Assembly: GCA_001940925.1 (NCBI GenBank)
Contig: MSGZ01000011.1
Span: 1-64,000 of the forward strand
Origin: Ruminococcus sp. Phil11
Lineage (GTDB): Bacteria > Bacillota > Clostridia > Oscillospirales > Ruminococcaceae
Reading direction: 5' to 3'
Length of the DNA stretch: 64,000 bases
Under the pieces are notes generated by a model, which saw nothing but the letters and a program-made list of their open reading frames with translations, was not told the origin of the DNA and did not search any database. The translations under genes and the position numbers were made by a program. Shown here in pieces: positions 1 to 9,785 of the stretch; position 1 is the first letter of the stretch; each line of letters starts with the position of its first letter.

Positions 1-49
<49 letters not shown>

Positions 50-180
50 TTCTCAACAATGTTATTTTATCATATCCGGAGTGAAAAGTCAAGCAGGGAA
101 ATAAAAATCGTGATGTTGCACAAAAACCGTATACATTCGTACTTTTTCTCGGTGCGAGTGGCGGCAGATCGGAGGGGAAC

Positions 181-1356
181 ATGTCAGAAATGCTGGCAGC
201 ATTGTACATGCGCTTGTCGCGGGAGGAGAGCCTGCAGGACGCTGAACCGGACAGCATCGTCAGTCAAAGACTTTTTTTGATGCAGTACGCGCAGATGCAC
301 GGGATCAAGGTCGTCGCTGAATACGCTGACAGCGGCGTATCCGGAACGAAATGGGAACGCTGCGGCCTGCAGGATTTGCTGCGGATGATCGAGGACGGAA
401 GGATCAATACAGTTCTGGTGAAGGATCTTTCCCGGCTGAGCCGTGATTATCTGCGAACCGGCACGCTGCTGGAAAGCTGGTTCCCGATGCACGGCGTCCG
501 GCTGATTGCGGTGAACGACGGCGTCGATACAGGGGCACATTCCTCTGCGAACGACTATTCACCGATCCGCGCTGTCATGGACGACTGGTATGCGCGTGAC
601 ATATCGAGGAAGGTGCGGGCAGCGATCTACGCACGCCAGACAGCCGGGATCTGTACTGCTGCATCCTTGCCTTACGGTTATATCCGCTGCGGCGGGGAGA
701 TTTCTGCAGAGCCTGAAAAAGCTGCCTATGTTGCTGACATTTTCAGAAGCTATGCAGAATCCCGCAGACTGCATATTCCGGCTGACCGGCTGAATGCCGC
801 GGGGATCCCTTCGCCGCGCTGTTCTGAAAGCGGCTGGTCAACTGCAACGATCCGGCGTATTCTGCTTAATCCGGCATACTGCGGTGCGCTGCATATTCAT
901 GTGACGGAGAAAACCAGCTATAAATGTCCGCGCCGGATAACGATTCCGGAATCCGGACAGATCATCATTCCGGTACCGGAGATCATCCCGCGTACACTGT
1001 TTGATGCGGTACAGGCGATCCTGGCTGAACAGGCACATACCGCAAGGCATGTGCACTGGCTTTCCGGCAGAGTGATCTGCGGCGATTGCGGCAGCAGATG
1101 CATCATCAGTTCAGGGCGATTGATATGCGGCGGAAAAAAGCGCGGAAACGGCTGCCGCTGCAGGTCACTTCCAGTCGATGCTTTGCTCAGGCAGATCGCG
1201 GATGCAGTACATGCGGACGGGTTTCCGGCCGATTTCGCCTTACTTTCAAGATTGGTGCGCCGTATCCTGATTTCAGATACACAGCTGACTGTATTTGTCA
1301 CATACAGAAAGCCGCGGCTGTATCAGAAAGCCGATATGTATAATATCACCAAATGA
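181..1356 (+). CDS. Serine site-specific recombinase (resolvase/invertase family)
   Basis: The 391-aa product should cut and rejoin DNA through a phosphoserine link. The N-terminal resolvase domain shows the YMRLSREE motif with the likely nucleophile Ser14, and a DLSRLSRD helix near residue 85. The middle is a Recombinase domain (PYGYIR, then W-ATIRRILLNPAYCG), followed by a CxxC...C...C zinc ribbon near residues 300-325. It is shorter than most large serine recombinases because the coiled-coil tail is reduced. The start has a GGAGGGG ribosome site. It sits beside tRNA-fMet but has no visible phage or transposon partners, so it is an orphan recombinase or an element remnant. Confidence 0.85.
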   Translation: MSEMLAALYMRLSREESLQDAEPDSIVSQRLFLMQYAQMHGIKVVAEYADSGVSGTKWERCGLQDLLRMIEDGRINTVLVKDLSRLSRDYLRTGTLLESWFPMHGVRLIAVNDGVDTGAHSSANDYSPIRAVMDDWYARDISRKVRAAIYARQTAGICTAASLPYGYIRCGGEISAEPEKAAYVADIFRSYAESRRLHIPADRLNAAGIPSPRCSESGWSTATIRRILLNPAYCGALHIHVTEKTSYKCPRRITIPESGQIIIPVPEIIPRTLFDAVQAILAEQAHTARHVHWLSGRVICGDCGSRCIISSGRLICGGKKRGNGCRCRSLPVDALLRQIADAVHADGFPADFALLSRLVRRILISDTQLTVFVTYRKPRLYQKADMYNITK

Positions 1357-1383
1357 AAAAGAATTTTGATGCTGTGTTTTTTC

Positions 1384-1412
1384 TTGTTATTTTTCGGGTA
1401 ATATGGTATAAT
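1384..1412 (+). promoter_or_regulatory. Sigma-A promoter of rlmB
   Basis: TTGTTA (1384-1389), a 17-bp spacer and TATAAT (1407-1412), with a TGG extension before the -10 box. It lies 35 bp before the rlmB start. Confidence 0.65.
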
Positions 1413-1446
1413 AAAGACGATATCTCATGAAAAGAAGGCGTGCAGA

Positions 1447-2208
1447 ATGAAAAATCAGCTTGAAGAAAACGAGCGCGATGAACTGGTATTCGGAAGAAAT
1501 GCGGTTCTGGAAGCTCTGAAGGCGGATACGCCGATCAATCATATACTTGTGACATCCATGACAGGCAGCCTGGGGGCGATCTGCAATGAAGCGAAAAAGC
1601 GCGGCATCATCGTCAAGCAGGTTGACAGCCGCAAGCTGGATCAGATGACCGGAAACGCCAATCATCAGGGCGTCTGCGCAGAGGGAGCATGTGTCAGCTA
1701 TGCGACGGTCGAGGAGATTCTTGCCGTCAGCGAACAGAAGGGGACTGCACCGTTCCTTATTCTCTGCGACGGCATCGAGGATCCGCACAATCTCGGTGCG
1801 ATCCTCCGGACAGCCGAGGCCTGCGGTGCGGACGGCGTGATCCTGCCGAAACGCAGAAGCGCATCTTTGACCCAGACGGTATTCAAGACATCGGCCGGTG
1901 CTGCAAGCTGGATCCCGGTTGCACGCGTCGGCAATCTTGCGACAGAAATGATCGCACTGAAAAAGCGCGGAATCTGGTTTTTCGGTGCGGATATGGACGG
2001 CGCGGAAGCTTTCTCCTCCGACCTGACCGGCGCGGTCGGGCTTGTGATCGGATCAGAGGGCTTCGGACTGAGTGCGCCTGTAAAGCAGCAGTGCGACGGC
2101 ATCGTCTCGCTGCCGATGTTCGGGCATGTCAATTCGCTGAATGCATCCGTTGCAGCGGGCATTCTGATGTATGAGGCTGTCCGGCAGCGTTCCGCTAAAC
2201 AAAAATAA
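1447..2208 (+). CDS. rlmB: 23S rRNA 2'-O-ribose methyltransferase, RlmB/SpoU family
   Basis: The 253-aa protein transfers a methyl group from SAM to a guanosine ribose of 23S rRNA. Residues 10-85 form the substrate-binding domain (VFGRNAVLEAL; NHQGV). The C-terminal SPOUT knot carries the three family motifs: DGIEDPHNLGAILRTAEA, LVIGSEGFGL and LPMFGHVNSLNASVAAGI. Length and order match RlmB/TrmH-type enzymes. The start is ATG behind a weak AAAAGAAGG site, with its own promoter 35 bp upstream. Other SpoU methyltransferases (e.g. TrmH) are possible, but the N-terminal domain favours RlmB. Confidence 0.9.
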   Translation: MKNQLEENERDELVFGRNAVLEALKADTPINHILVTSMTGSLGAICNEAKKRGIIVKQVDSRKLDQMTGNANHQGVCAEGACVSYATVEEILAVSEQKGTAPFLILCDGIEDPHNLGAILRTAEACGADGVILPKRRSASLTQTVFKTSAGAASWIPVARVGNLATEMIALKKRGIWFFGADMDGAEAFSSDLTGAVGLVIGSEGFGLSAPVKQQCDGIVSLPMFGHVNSLNASVAAGILMYEAVRQRSAKQK

Positions 2209-2258
2209 CAGATCATCAAAAGAAAAGAGATCACACAACAAAAGAAAGAAAGGGATGC

Positions 2259-4850
2259 ATGAATATGTCGTCCAAACACCGTAAAAAGAAACAGCCCTCC
2301 CTGCCGGAACTGAACGAGCAGACTTCCGGCAGGGGAGCGGCTGCAGCAGATACAAAGCCGGCTGATACGGAAAAAGAAAATGCCGTTGAACAGCCCGGCA
2401 GCCCGGAACCGTCAGGCGAAAACAAATCTGCCGCCGACACCGAGAAAAAGAACAGCGCAAAGGTCGTCGTACCTGCAAGGATCAAGGTCAAAACCGACCG
2501 CGACGGCAATCTGATCGAAAGTGAGCCGGCAGGGGAGCCTGCGCAGAAGCCGGCATCCGGCGGCAGACGATCGGAACCGGTACGCACCGTAACACCTGCC
2601 GATATCAAAAAGCCGCAGGTCTCATTTATGAATTCCATTGCCAATGTCGAGGCGGAAGCCGCCGCGCAGCGTGCAGCCGCAGCGACCTCGCAGGCATACG
2701 ACCATGCAGTATTGGTATCCGATGCGGAGGAATCGAACAGCTACCGCCCGAAGATCCGCCGCATGAGCGATTCAACGCGTGCAAAGGAGCTGCGTCACCG
2801 GCAGTCACCGGACAGCCAGCCCTATCAGAAGGACACGCCAGTCGCTACGCCGAAAACGCTGCCCGCCTCCAAGCTGCGCAAGCGGAAGGATCAGCCGGTC
2901 TCTCCGGAGGTCCTGGAGCGCATCCCGGACAATCTGAAGCGGCATCCGCTGGAAAAGCCGAAGCCCGTGCGCTATATGCGGCAGGCGGAGCATACAAGGA
3001 TCAATCTTTCTGCTGACAGCGATTCTGTCCGGCAGAAGATCAACATTGATGTGCGCTATCAGGATGAGCGGCGCGAACGGACTGATCTGCCGCTCGAAGC
3101 AAAAACCGTCAGCCGGAACGAAAACAACGATTCGATCCGGAATGATCTGCAGGAACTCAGCACGAACCAGACGCTTCGCATTCTGATTCTAGGCATCCTG
3201 ACATTTTTCAGCGCGCTGGTCACACTAATGGACTGGATCCCTGCAATGCCGTTCCCGTCCTTCCTGTCAAGCAGAGAAGCACCGTTCGGGTATCTGACTG
3301 TGCAGCTGCTGCTCGGACTTGCGGCACTGCCGTTCTGTGCGTCGCTGCTGAAAAACGGTTATCTGAAGCTTTTGCAGCTCCGTGCAGACTGCGACAGCCT
3401 TGCGGCCATGTCTATGATCTCCGCGGAGATCGCCGCATTTCTGATGCTGCCGAGTACCGGGATGCTGAAAAGCGGGACGGTTTCCGTGTATATCTCCGTC
3501 GGCCTGCTTTCGCTGCTGATGAATGCCGTCAGCAAGAAGCTGATCGCAGACCGCGCACTCCGCAACTTTGACCGTCTGACGGACGGCAATCCGAAATACG
3601 GCATCCATTATGTCGAGGATGAGCACCGCGCGGAGAACCTGACCCGCGGCACGACCGGCGATTTCCCGATCCTTGCTGCCATGCAGCCGGTCGAAGAACC
3701 GGAGGATTTCCTGAAATACACGTTCTCAACGGATATTGCGGACAAATTCTGCCGCACCGCCGTTCCGCTAATCCTGATACTGGCTGCGCTGTTCTCAGTC
3801 GGGATCGCAGTCACGCGTGCCGATCATGTGGAAAGTGCAGTCTGCTACGGCATGTCGATCTTTGCGCTGTGCTTCTCGGCCTGTGCCTGCACGGCGATCA
3901 CGCTGATCTCAAATCTGCCGCTTGCATCCGGCACAAAGGAATACGTCAAGAATTCCGGCCTGATGCTCGGCTATCAGAGCGTGGACGATTTCTTCGATAT
4001 CAACACGATCATGGTTGATGCGTCCGCACTGTTCCCGCGCAATACGACGAAGCTTGAGAATATTCAGGTCATCGGCGAGAGCCATATCGAAGAAGCCCTG
4101 CAGTATGCGGCAAGCCTGACACAGCAGGGCGGCAGTATTCTGAAGGAGCTGTTCGCAGGCGCGATTCTCGCGGAGGAGAAAATGCTCCTTCCGGTCGAGG
4201 AATATGCGTATGACGAGGGCAAGGGCATCAGCGGCTGGATCAAAAACAAGCGCGTGCTGCTCGGCACCAGAGATCTGATGATCGAGCACAGCGTTGAGGG
4301 GATCCCGGTCACCGCAAAGGTGCGCTCCCTAACGCCGAACGGCGCAGAGCCGCTGTATCTCTCGATCTCCGGCAGCGTCGCGGCACTGTTCATGATCCGT
4401 CTGGAGGCAGGCAGATCGGTCAAAAAATGGCTCAAGGAACTCGAACGTGAAAACCTGTTCATGATCATCCGAAGCAATGATGCGATGCTGACACAGCGCA
4501 GGATCGCCAAAATGTTCCACATCCGCGAGGAGCGTCTGAAGATCATTCCGGCGCGGCTGGAAAAGGATTATGCCGCGGAAACCGAGCCGCTGCAGTCCGG
4601 CAGCCCGTCTATGCTCTGTGCAGGACGGCTGGCAGGCTTCATCCAGACGATCATCGGCGCAAGAAGGATCCGTGCCGCCTCGAATATCGGCATGGTGCTG
4701 CAGGCTGTGACCGCATGTCTCGGACTGCTGTTCGCCGTCATCTTTATTCTGCTCGGTGCGTATAAGGATGTCAGCGGCGGCGTGCTGCTGCTGTATCATG
4801 TGATCTGCACTGTGATTACCATTCTTTCCGTTCGGATGAAGGACACCTGA
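2259..4850 (+). CDS. Membrane protein related to P1B-type ATPases, catalytic motifs lost
   Basis: The 863-aa protein has about 300 charged, low-complexity residues, then eight predicted membrane segments arranged as in P1B metal ATPases (about 305-330, 345-365, 385-400, 408-425, 502-522, 530-555, then two after 805). Family landmarks align but are broken. The CPC membrane motif is C542-A-C544. DKTGT is D587-ASAL. The SEHP motif is replaced near residue 620. TGD is SND near residue 745, and the GDGxND loop is missing. The nucleotide-domain signature survives as EGKGISGW...LLGTRDLM near residue 655. It probably does not pump by the normal ATPase cycle. Role unknown; a regulatory or structural membrane protein is possible. 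Confidence 0.7.
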   Translation: MNMSSKHRKKKQPSLPELNEQTSGRGAAAADTKPADTEKENAVEQPGSPEPSGENKSAADTEKKNSAKVVVPARIKVKTDRDGNLIESEPAGEPAQKPASGGRRSEPVRTVTPADIKKPQVSFMNSIANVEAEAAAQRAAAATSQAYDHAVLVSDAEESNSYRPKIRRMSDSTRAKELRHRQSPDSQPYQKDTPVATPKTLPASKLRKRKDQPVSPEVLERIPDNLKRHPLEKPKPVRYMRQAEHTRINLSADSDSVRQKINIDVRYQDERRERTDLPLEAKTVSRNENNDSIRNDLQELSTNQTLRILILGILTFFSALVTLMDWIPAMPFPSFLSSREAPFGYLTVQLLLGLAALPFCASLLKNGYLKLLQLRADCDSLAAMSMISAEIAAFLMLPSTGMLKSGTVSVYISVGLLSLLMNAVSKKLIADRALRNFDRLTDGNPKYGIHYVEDEHRAENLTRGTTGDFPILAAMQPVEEPEDFLKYTFSTDIADKFCRTAVPLILILAALFSVGIAVTRADHVESAVCYGMSIFALCFSACACTAITLISNLPLASGTKEYVKNSGLMLGYQSVDDFFDINTIMVDASALFPRNTTKLENIQVIGESHIEEALQYAASLTQQGGSILKELFAGAILAEEKMLLPVEEYAYDEGKGISGWIKNKRVLLGTRDLMIEHSVEGIPVTAKVRSLTPNGAEPLYLSISGSVAALFMIRLEAGRSVKKWLKELERENLFMIIRSNDAMLTQRRIAKMFHIREERLKIIPARLEKDYAAETEPLQSGSPSMLCAGRLAGFIQTIIGARRIRAASNIGMVLQAVTACLGLLFAVIFILLGAYKDVSGGVLLLYHVICTVITILSVRMKDT

Positions 4851-4869
4851 CCGCTGATTGGAGTAAACC

Positions 4870-6432
4870 ATGAAACGATACCGTCTGTCCGCAATTTCTG
4901 CTTCGCTGATGCTTTTTCTCAGCGGATGCAGCCCGTTCGATCAGCCGGAACCCGAGTCTGCCGATTCCGGCGCACAGTCCGCTGACCGGTTTGGTATTTC
5001 GGCTTACAAGGAAAAGATCGAATCGCTGAAAGCGATCTGGACGCAGCCCGGGCATGAGGACGATCTCAAGACTGCGGTCCCGGAGCTGCTGCGGACGGCG
5101 GACGAAGTCTATGCCTCTTATATCCGGAAGGAAATCGCATATTACAGCGACTGGAATAACGACAAGCTGACAGCAGAACGGGACGCCGCCTATGAGGATC
5201 TCAATGTCGTGACGGACATGACCCGCTGGGCGATCCTCAACGGTGCAAAGCGGTCGGAATACAAAGAATTTTTTTCGGAGTATGACTTCGGCTGCAAACC
5301 GGATTACTATCTGCTGAACAATCTGATGCGGACGATCTCATATGCAAAGCAAAACGCCGCAGAGGATACAAAGCTGCTGGATCTCTATTATGATGCGGCC
5401 TACGGCGACAGCACAGATATTGACGAAAAGAACCGTGATTGCGCACAGCTGTATCTCGATATCCTCAACAGTATGCCTTCGTCGGATTATGATTACACCG
5501 CATACTACCGGGATTATACCCCGGAGGATGTGACCGCGTTATACGAAGAACTGGTGCCTGCTTTTCAGCCGCTCTACCGGCAGCTCGCCGACGCCCTGAC
5601 CGACGGAAAACGGGCACTTCCGAATCCAGGCGACACGATGCAGCTTTTGCAGCAGTATGCGGCAAAGCTTTCGCCTGAAATCGCCGAATCTGCGGATCTG
5701 CTGATCGGGGAAAAGCTTTATACGGCGGTCAGCGGCAGCGAATGCTATGACGGCAGCTTTACGGTTTCGATTCCGAATGAGCAGACCGCACTGATGTATC
5801 TCTATACCGACGGAACCTATCTGGATTTTACGTCTGCGGTGCATGAGTTCGGACATTTTCACAGTGAGCGCAAAGACAGCACGCCCGTTTTGCTGCAAAA
5901 AAACTGTATTGATCTTGCAGAGGTGCAGTCGCAGGGCATGGAGGTACTGTATACCGCTTTTTATCCGGAGATTTTCGGAAAAGACGCGAATACAGCCGAG
6001 CTCGCCGAGCTGTTCAATCTGACAGATGCAGTTCTGTCCGGCATGGCCGTCGGACGGTTTGAGACGGCAGTCATGGACAAAGCAGATACGCTGACGCCGG
6101 ATGAAGTCCTTGAATTGTTTGACCGCTACTGCACATCCTGCGGCATCAGTCTTGAGCTGTACGAGATCACGCATCTGTTTGAGCAGCCCGGGTATTACGT
6201 CAGCTACGGCGTATCGGCACTGCCGGCACTCCAGCTTTATACGATGATGCAGGAGGATGCGGAAGCCGCCCTGCAATGCTATGCAAGGATCAGCGCGATT
6301 TCCTCTGATGACGGAAAAACAGGATTCCGGCAGGGGATAAAAGAATGCGGCATGACGGATATCTTCACACCGGGAACGGTGACAGCATTAGCTGAACAGC
6401 TGCAAATCAGCCTGGAACGGCTCACAGAATAA
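4870..6432 (+). CDS. Lipoprotein zinc peptidase, M3 (oligopeptidase F)-like
   Basis: The 520-aa protein starts with a lipoprotein signal (MLFLSGC, Cys about 19), so it should be anchored outside the membrane. H325-E-F-G-H329 is the zinc site, and E351 in the following AEVQSQGMEVL segment is the expected third ligand, an arrangement typical of gluzincins such as family M3. The C-terminal half (YYVSYGVSALPALQLY) also resembles M3 peptidases. It begins 19 bp after the pseudo-ATPase gene and may be co-transcribed. Substrate unknown; peptides at the cell surface are the simplest guess. Confidence 0.75.
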   Translation: MKRYRLSAISASLMLFLSGCSPFDQPEPESADSGAQSADRFGISAYKEKIESLKAIWTQPGHEDDLKTAVPELLRTADEVYASYIRKEIAYYSDWNNDKLTAERDAAYEDLNVVTDMTRWAILNGAKRSEYKEFFSEYDFGCKPDYYLLNNLMRTISYAKQNAAEDTKLLDLYYDAAYGDSTDIDEKNRDCAQLYLDILNSMPSSDYDYTAYYRDYTPEDVTALYEELVPAFQPLYRQLADALTDGKRALPNPGDTMQLLQQYAAKLSPEIAESADLLIGEKLYTAVSGSECYDGSFTVSIPNEQTALMYLYTDGTYLDFTSAVHEFGHFHSERKDSTPVLLQKNCIDLAEVQSQGMEVLYTAFYPEIFGKDANTAELAELFNLTDAVLSGMAVGRFETAVMDKADTLTPDEVLELFDRYCTSCGISLELYEITHLFEQPGYYVSYGVSALPALQLYTMMQEDAEAALQCYARISAISSDDGKTGFRQGIKECGMTDIFTPGTVTALAEQLQISLERLTE

Positions 6433-6438
6433 AAACGA

Positions 6439-6477
6439 AGCCTGACACACGAAAACAACGTGTATCAGGCTTTTTTT
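6439..6477 (+). terminator. Rho-independent terminator, bidirectional
   Basis: AGCCTGACACACG pairs with CGTGTATCAGGCT (one mismatch) around a 7-base loop, followed by seven T. It lies between convergent genes, and the T-run overlaps the stop codon of the minus-strand gene. Confidence 0.85.
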
Positions 6478-9400
6478 ACTGATTGAATGCATCACGCAGC
6501 GCATCTGCGAGCGTTGAGCGGAAAACAGGCGGCCACAGCAGCCGGACAGTCGGGAAGTCCCGGAAGGTCGCCGCGGTCAGCGCGGAATCGTCCGCAACGA
6601 TGAATACAGGAATCCCGCCGGCATGAGCAACGATCTCATTCAGACCTGCCGCCGGTTCATCCCGGAGATCGGAGGCGCGAAGAATGATCAGATCGTAGTT
6701 CCTGCCCTGCGAACCCGCCAGCTTCAGATAGGCCATAACGCTTTCGTAATCCGCATGCCAGTCGCTCTGCATCCCGGATTCGCGCAGCATTTCCATGGTC
6801 GCGATCGCGGCAGGCTGTCTGGAATCCCAGACCAGTGCACGCTTGCCGAAGGTATGCCGCAGCGGGAAAATGATCTGCTGTCTGACAAAGTTCAGCGGCA
6901 GGCGCAGCAACACCGCACAGCTGTGATTCGGCATTTTGACGTATTCCAGTGCTCCGTGCATCATCCCGATCAGACGCTTGCAGAAATACAGATTGTGCGG
7001 CTGATAATTCGGATCGTTGACCAGAAAATCGGCTTCGATCGCCTTGAACGGGTCACGGGTATCCGGTGCAGCGCGCTTCTGCATACATCGCGTCACAAGT
7101 GAAAATTCGTAAACCGCCTGCGTGATCTGTCCCGCGATCGGGGACTGCGCAAGCTGGATCGTCACAGAGGAACGGTCCGGCAGTGCGCGAATCAGGCTGA
7201 AGAAGATCTGATCGAGCAGAAACGCAAGACGCTCACCGTCGCAGAGGACGGTCTCATCTGTCACATGCGTCGCGTATGAGATCACATGGATCTCCTTTTT
7301 CTCAAAGATCCTGCCGTTTGTCCGGCGCATCTTATTGAACAGTGCAAGGAGAGACATCGGCTGATTCAGCAGCGTCAGCTGATTGTTTTCCAGCAGCAGC
7401 ATATTTTTGGCGCATTCCGTCATCGAGGAAAGCTGCTCGTAGGTCTGATACATCTGCGTCAGCTCCGGCTGCTGCCCGGAAGAATCCGCATTGAGCGCAT
7501 CGAGATTGCTGTACAGTCTGTTCAGGCCGAGCTGCAGGCTACTAAAGATGTTCATGAACACATGCGCTCTGCGGATACGGCTGCGTTCCGCCTCACGGAT
7601 ATGCTCCTGCAGCTGTTCCTTTGCCGCATAAACGGCATGGAGATTCGCGTCACGCTTCTGAATGATCTCATTCATGTCCTCCGCACATACCATGAGATAG
7701 CTCTTGCCGATCTCATTGCGGAAGAACCTGACAGCAAAGCTGCACCAGATATAGTCGCCCTTTTCATGCGGATCAAGCAGGAACAGATGCCGGATCTCGG
7801 TCTGATGCTCACGGGCAGCCCGCAGGATCTGGTCATACGAGAAATGCTGCCGGAACAGCGAACGGTGCTCCGGATGCACAAAGCGTTCCGGAAATTCGGC
7901 ACAGAATCTGCTGAACTGGTCAGAGCCGGTGACAGTGATCTGATCCTGCTCGCTGAATTTATAATGTGTGATGACATCTGCGTCGGGATCGACCTCGGAA
8001 ATAAACTGCACGGAGTCATGGATCATGCTGTCGATGCGGCGGCGCAGCATCAGCTGTTCGTGCTCGGACTGCGTCACATAGATCTGGCTCTTGATCTCAT
8101 CGTCAATGTCAGAGACATAGATCATGGTGCGGAAGGCGTCCTGCGCTTCCTGCTGCATATAGATCTCTGCGCGGACGAACCGCCAGCCGTCGCCGTTTTT
8201 CTGCCGGTAGTCGATCGTGACCTGATGCTTGCCGAGCCGGTAGTTCTCTGCAGCAGCGGTCGGCAGCATGGCCATTGCGACGCGCTTGTAGTCCTCCGGA
8301 TGACAGTTCGGCATGATGATGCGCTCAAAGAACTGACCGAAAGGACAGTCATTCGGCGGCAGAACAGTATTGTCCTGAATGCGGTAGCAATGCGCAACCT
8401 GCGCCTGATAATCACACTCCGCAAACCAGAGGTAGCGGTTCCGGATGACAGTATAGAACTGGGAGGTCAGCGTTTCCTGCCGGCGTTTTGCTTCGAGCTC
8501 CTGCCGCTTCTGCAGGTCAATGTCCTGCACGGCATAGACAGCCTCCGTCGGCCGCTGATCGCTGTCAAAGGCAGTCAGCGTCAGCACGGAGCGCGTCCAT
8601 TTGGCCGTCTGGTCCGGATCGCCGTCCGGATCAATGCGGCGGTATTCGATCGTAATTTTGTTATCACGGATCGGCATCAGTCCGCAGAGAGCGTCCAGTG
8701 TCAGATAATCCCGCAGCGAAGCGCGGTCATCCGGATGCACCATGCCGATCAGCTGATCGACAACATCCTGAAACCGATAGACCGTGTCCATAGAAAACCT
8801 GCCGCCCACATCAGGGTGCATGGAGCATACGACGGTGTCACCGGTCGTCAGGTCGATATGGAGCATCAGCCGGAAAATATCGGCGATGCTGGTAAGAATA
8901 TAATCATTGCGCAGAGAAACGGTTTCCAGCTCCTCCTGCTGCAGATGGCTCTCGTTGCTGTCCTTGCCGAGCAGCATAATGATGCCGTTTCCGGCTGCGG
9001 AAAGCGAAAAGCTTGCCCAGCGGTATTCGTCATCGGCCATGCGGCGGACATTGCAGGGCTGAACGATATTCTGCTCCTGAAACATCCGGAGCTGTTCATC
9101 GGAAAATGCATTCAGAAACGCGGCACGGTCGTCCGGATGAATGACCGCATCGGCATAATGCAAAAGGAATTCATCGAAAGAAGGGAAATGCGCCTGCGTA
9201 TTCATCAGCGGATTCTTATCGCTGATAACAGCAACATTCCGGAGACGCAGGTCGATCCGCAGCGAAATAAAATAAGCGGAATTCAGCACAGCCGTCATCA
9301 GATCAATTGCTTCCGGCGGCGGCCCGTATGCACGGCGGTCAAACGTCAGTGCAACGGCAGGGACGCCTTCCCATTCCAGCCGGACGGCATGAAGCACCGC

Positions 9401-9655
9401 ACTGCCCTGTATAAACCATGGCTGTTCCTTCGGATAAAGCCCGTGAACACGGTCATTTGAAAGCGCAGTATTCAGAAGCTCCGTAACCTCAGGCTCCGGA
9501 AAGAGCGTTGAAAAATCTGCATCCGGCGCTGCACCCGGAAAGATCGTATTCGCAGCAGGGTTCCGGTAAAGCAGCCGCAGGGACTGCTGTCCGAATATCA
9601 AAACCGCATCATCGCGCAGCTCCAGAAACATGCGGTCCGTATCCTGATCCCACAT
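6476..9655 (-). CDS. Multi-PAS hybrid sensor with degenerate kinase and receiver domains
   Basis: The 1059-aa cytosolic protein has several PAS/PAC-type repeats over about residues 1-690 (repeated patterns such as VHPDDRA...L and IEYRRIDPDGD), then a dimerisation-like helix pair, an ATPase-like region (FCKRLIGMMHGALEYV near 905) and a receiver-like end. The H-box that should read like HEIRTPLN is SSLQLGLN at S705, so the phospho-accepting His is absent. The receiver Asp position is Arg993 (LIILRAS). It is therefore likely a pseudokinase scaffold or light/redox/ligand sensor. I chose the ATG at 9655 because GGAGGAG lies 6 bp before it; an ATG at 9688 is in frame but has no ribosome site. Confidence 0.75.
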   Translation of the reverse strand: MWDQDTDRMFLELRDDAVLIFGQQSLRLLYRNPAANTIFPGAAPDADFSTLFPEPEVTELLNTALSNDRVHGLYPKEQPWFIQGSAVLHAVRLEWEGVPAVALTFDRRAYGPPPEAIDLMTAVLNSAYFISLRIDLRLRNVAVISDKNPLMNTQAHFPSFDEFLLHYADAVIHPDDRAAFLNAFSDEQLRMFQEQNIVQPCNVRRMADDEYRWASFSLSAAGNGIIMLLGKDSNESHLQQEELETVSLRNDYILTSIADIFRLMLHIDLTTGDTVVCSMHPDVGGRFSMDTVYRFQDVVDQLIGMVHPDDRASLRDYLTLDALCGLMPIRDNKITIEYRRIDPDGDPDQTAKWTRSVLTLTAFDSDQRPTEAVYAVQDIDLQKRQELEAKRRQETLTSQFYTVIRNRYLWFAECDYQAQVAHCYRIQDNTVLPPNDCPFGQFFERIIMPNCHPEDYKRVAMAMLPTAAAENYRLGKHQVTIDYRQKNGDGWRFVRAEIYMQQEAQDAFRTMIYVSDIDDEIKSQIYVTQSEHEQLMLRRRIDSMIHDSVQFISEVDPDADVITHYKFSEQDQITVTGSDQFSRFCAEFPERFVHPEHRSLFRQHFSYDQILRAAREHQTEIRHLFLLDPHEKGDYIWCSFAVRFFRNEIGKSYLMVCAEDMNEIIQKRDANLHAVYAAKEQLQEHIREAERSRIRRAHVFMNIFSSLQLGLNRLYSNLDALNADSSGQQPELTQMYQTYEQLSSMTECAKNMLLLENNQLTLLNQPMSLLALFNKMRRTNGRIFEKKEIHVISYATHVTDETVLCDGERLAFLLDQIFFSLIRALPDRSSVTIQLAQSPIAGQITQAVYEFSLVTRCMQKRAAPDTRDPFKAIEADFLVNDPNYQPHNLYFCKRLIGMMHGALEYVKMPNHSCAVLLRLPLNFVRQQIIFPLRHTFGKRALVWDSRQPAAIATMEMLRESGMQSDWHADYESVMAYLKLAGSQGRNYDLIILRASDLRDEPAAGLNEIVAHAGGIPVFIVADDSALTAATFRDFPTVRLLWPPVFRSTLADALRDAFNQ

Positions 9656-9717
9656 CTCTCGCTCCTCCGTTTCCTCGTATTTCCACATAAAACCCGTAAA
9701 TCCTGTAAATTTCTTTT

Positions 9718-9746
9718 ATTATACCAAAACAGCCGCAGAAAGTCAA
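9718..9746 (-). promoter_or_regulatory. Promoter of the multi-PAS sensor gene
   Basis: On the minus strand TTGACT (9746-9741), 17 bp, TATAAT (9723-9718). It overlaps the hairpin that ends the HAD operon. Confidence 0.7.
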
Positions 9747-9765
9747 TGACCCCGCGGCTGTTTTC
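9725..9765 (-). terminator. Terminator after the HAD phosphatase gene
   Basis: An 11-bp perfect stem, AAAACAGCCGC with GCGGCTGTTTT, with the stem's own T-run at its 3' side on the minus strand. One arm lies in the spacer of the next promoter. Confidence 0.65.
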
Positions 9766-9785
9766 ATCTCAATATACAAAAAGCA

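Noticed and set aside
7286-9460. A 724-codon open frame on the plus strand
   Set aside because: Antisense shadow of the multi-PAS sensor; codon pattern and composition follow the opposite strand.
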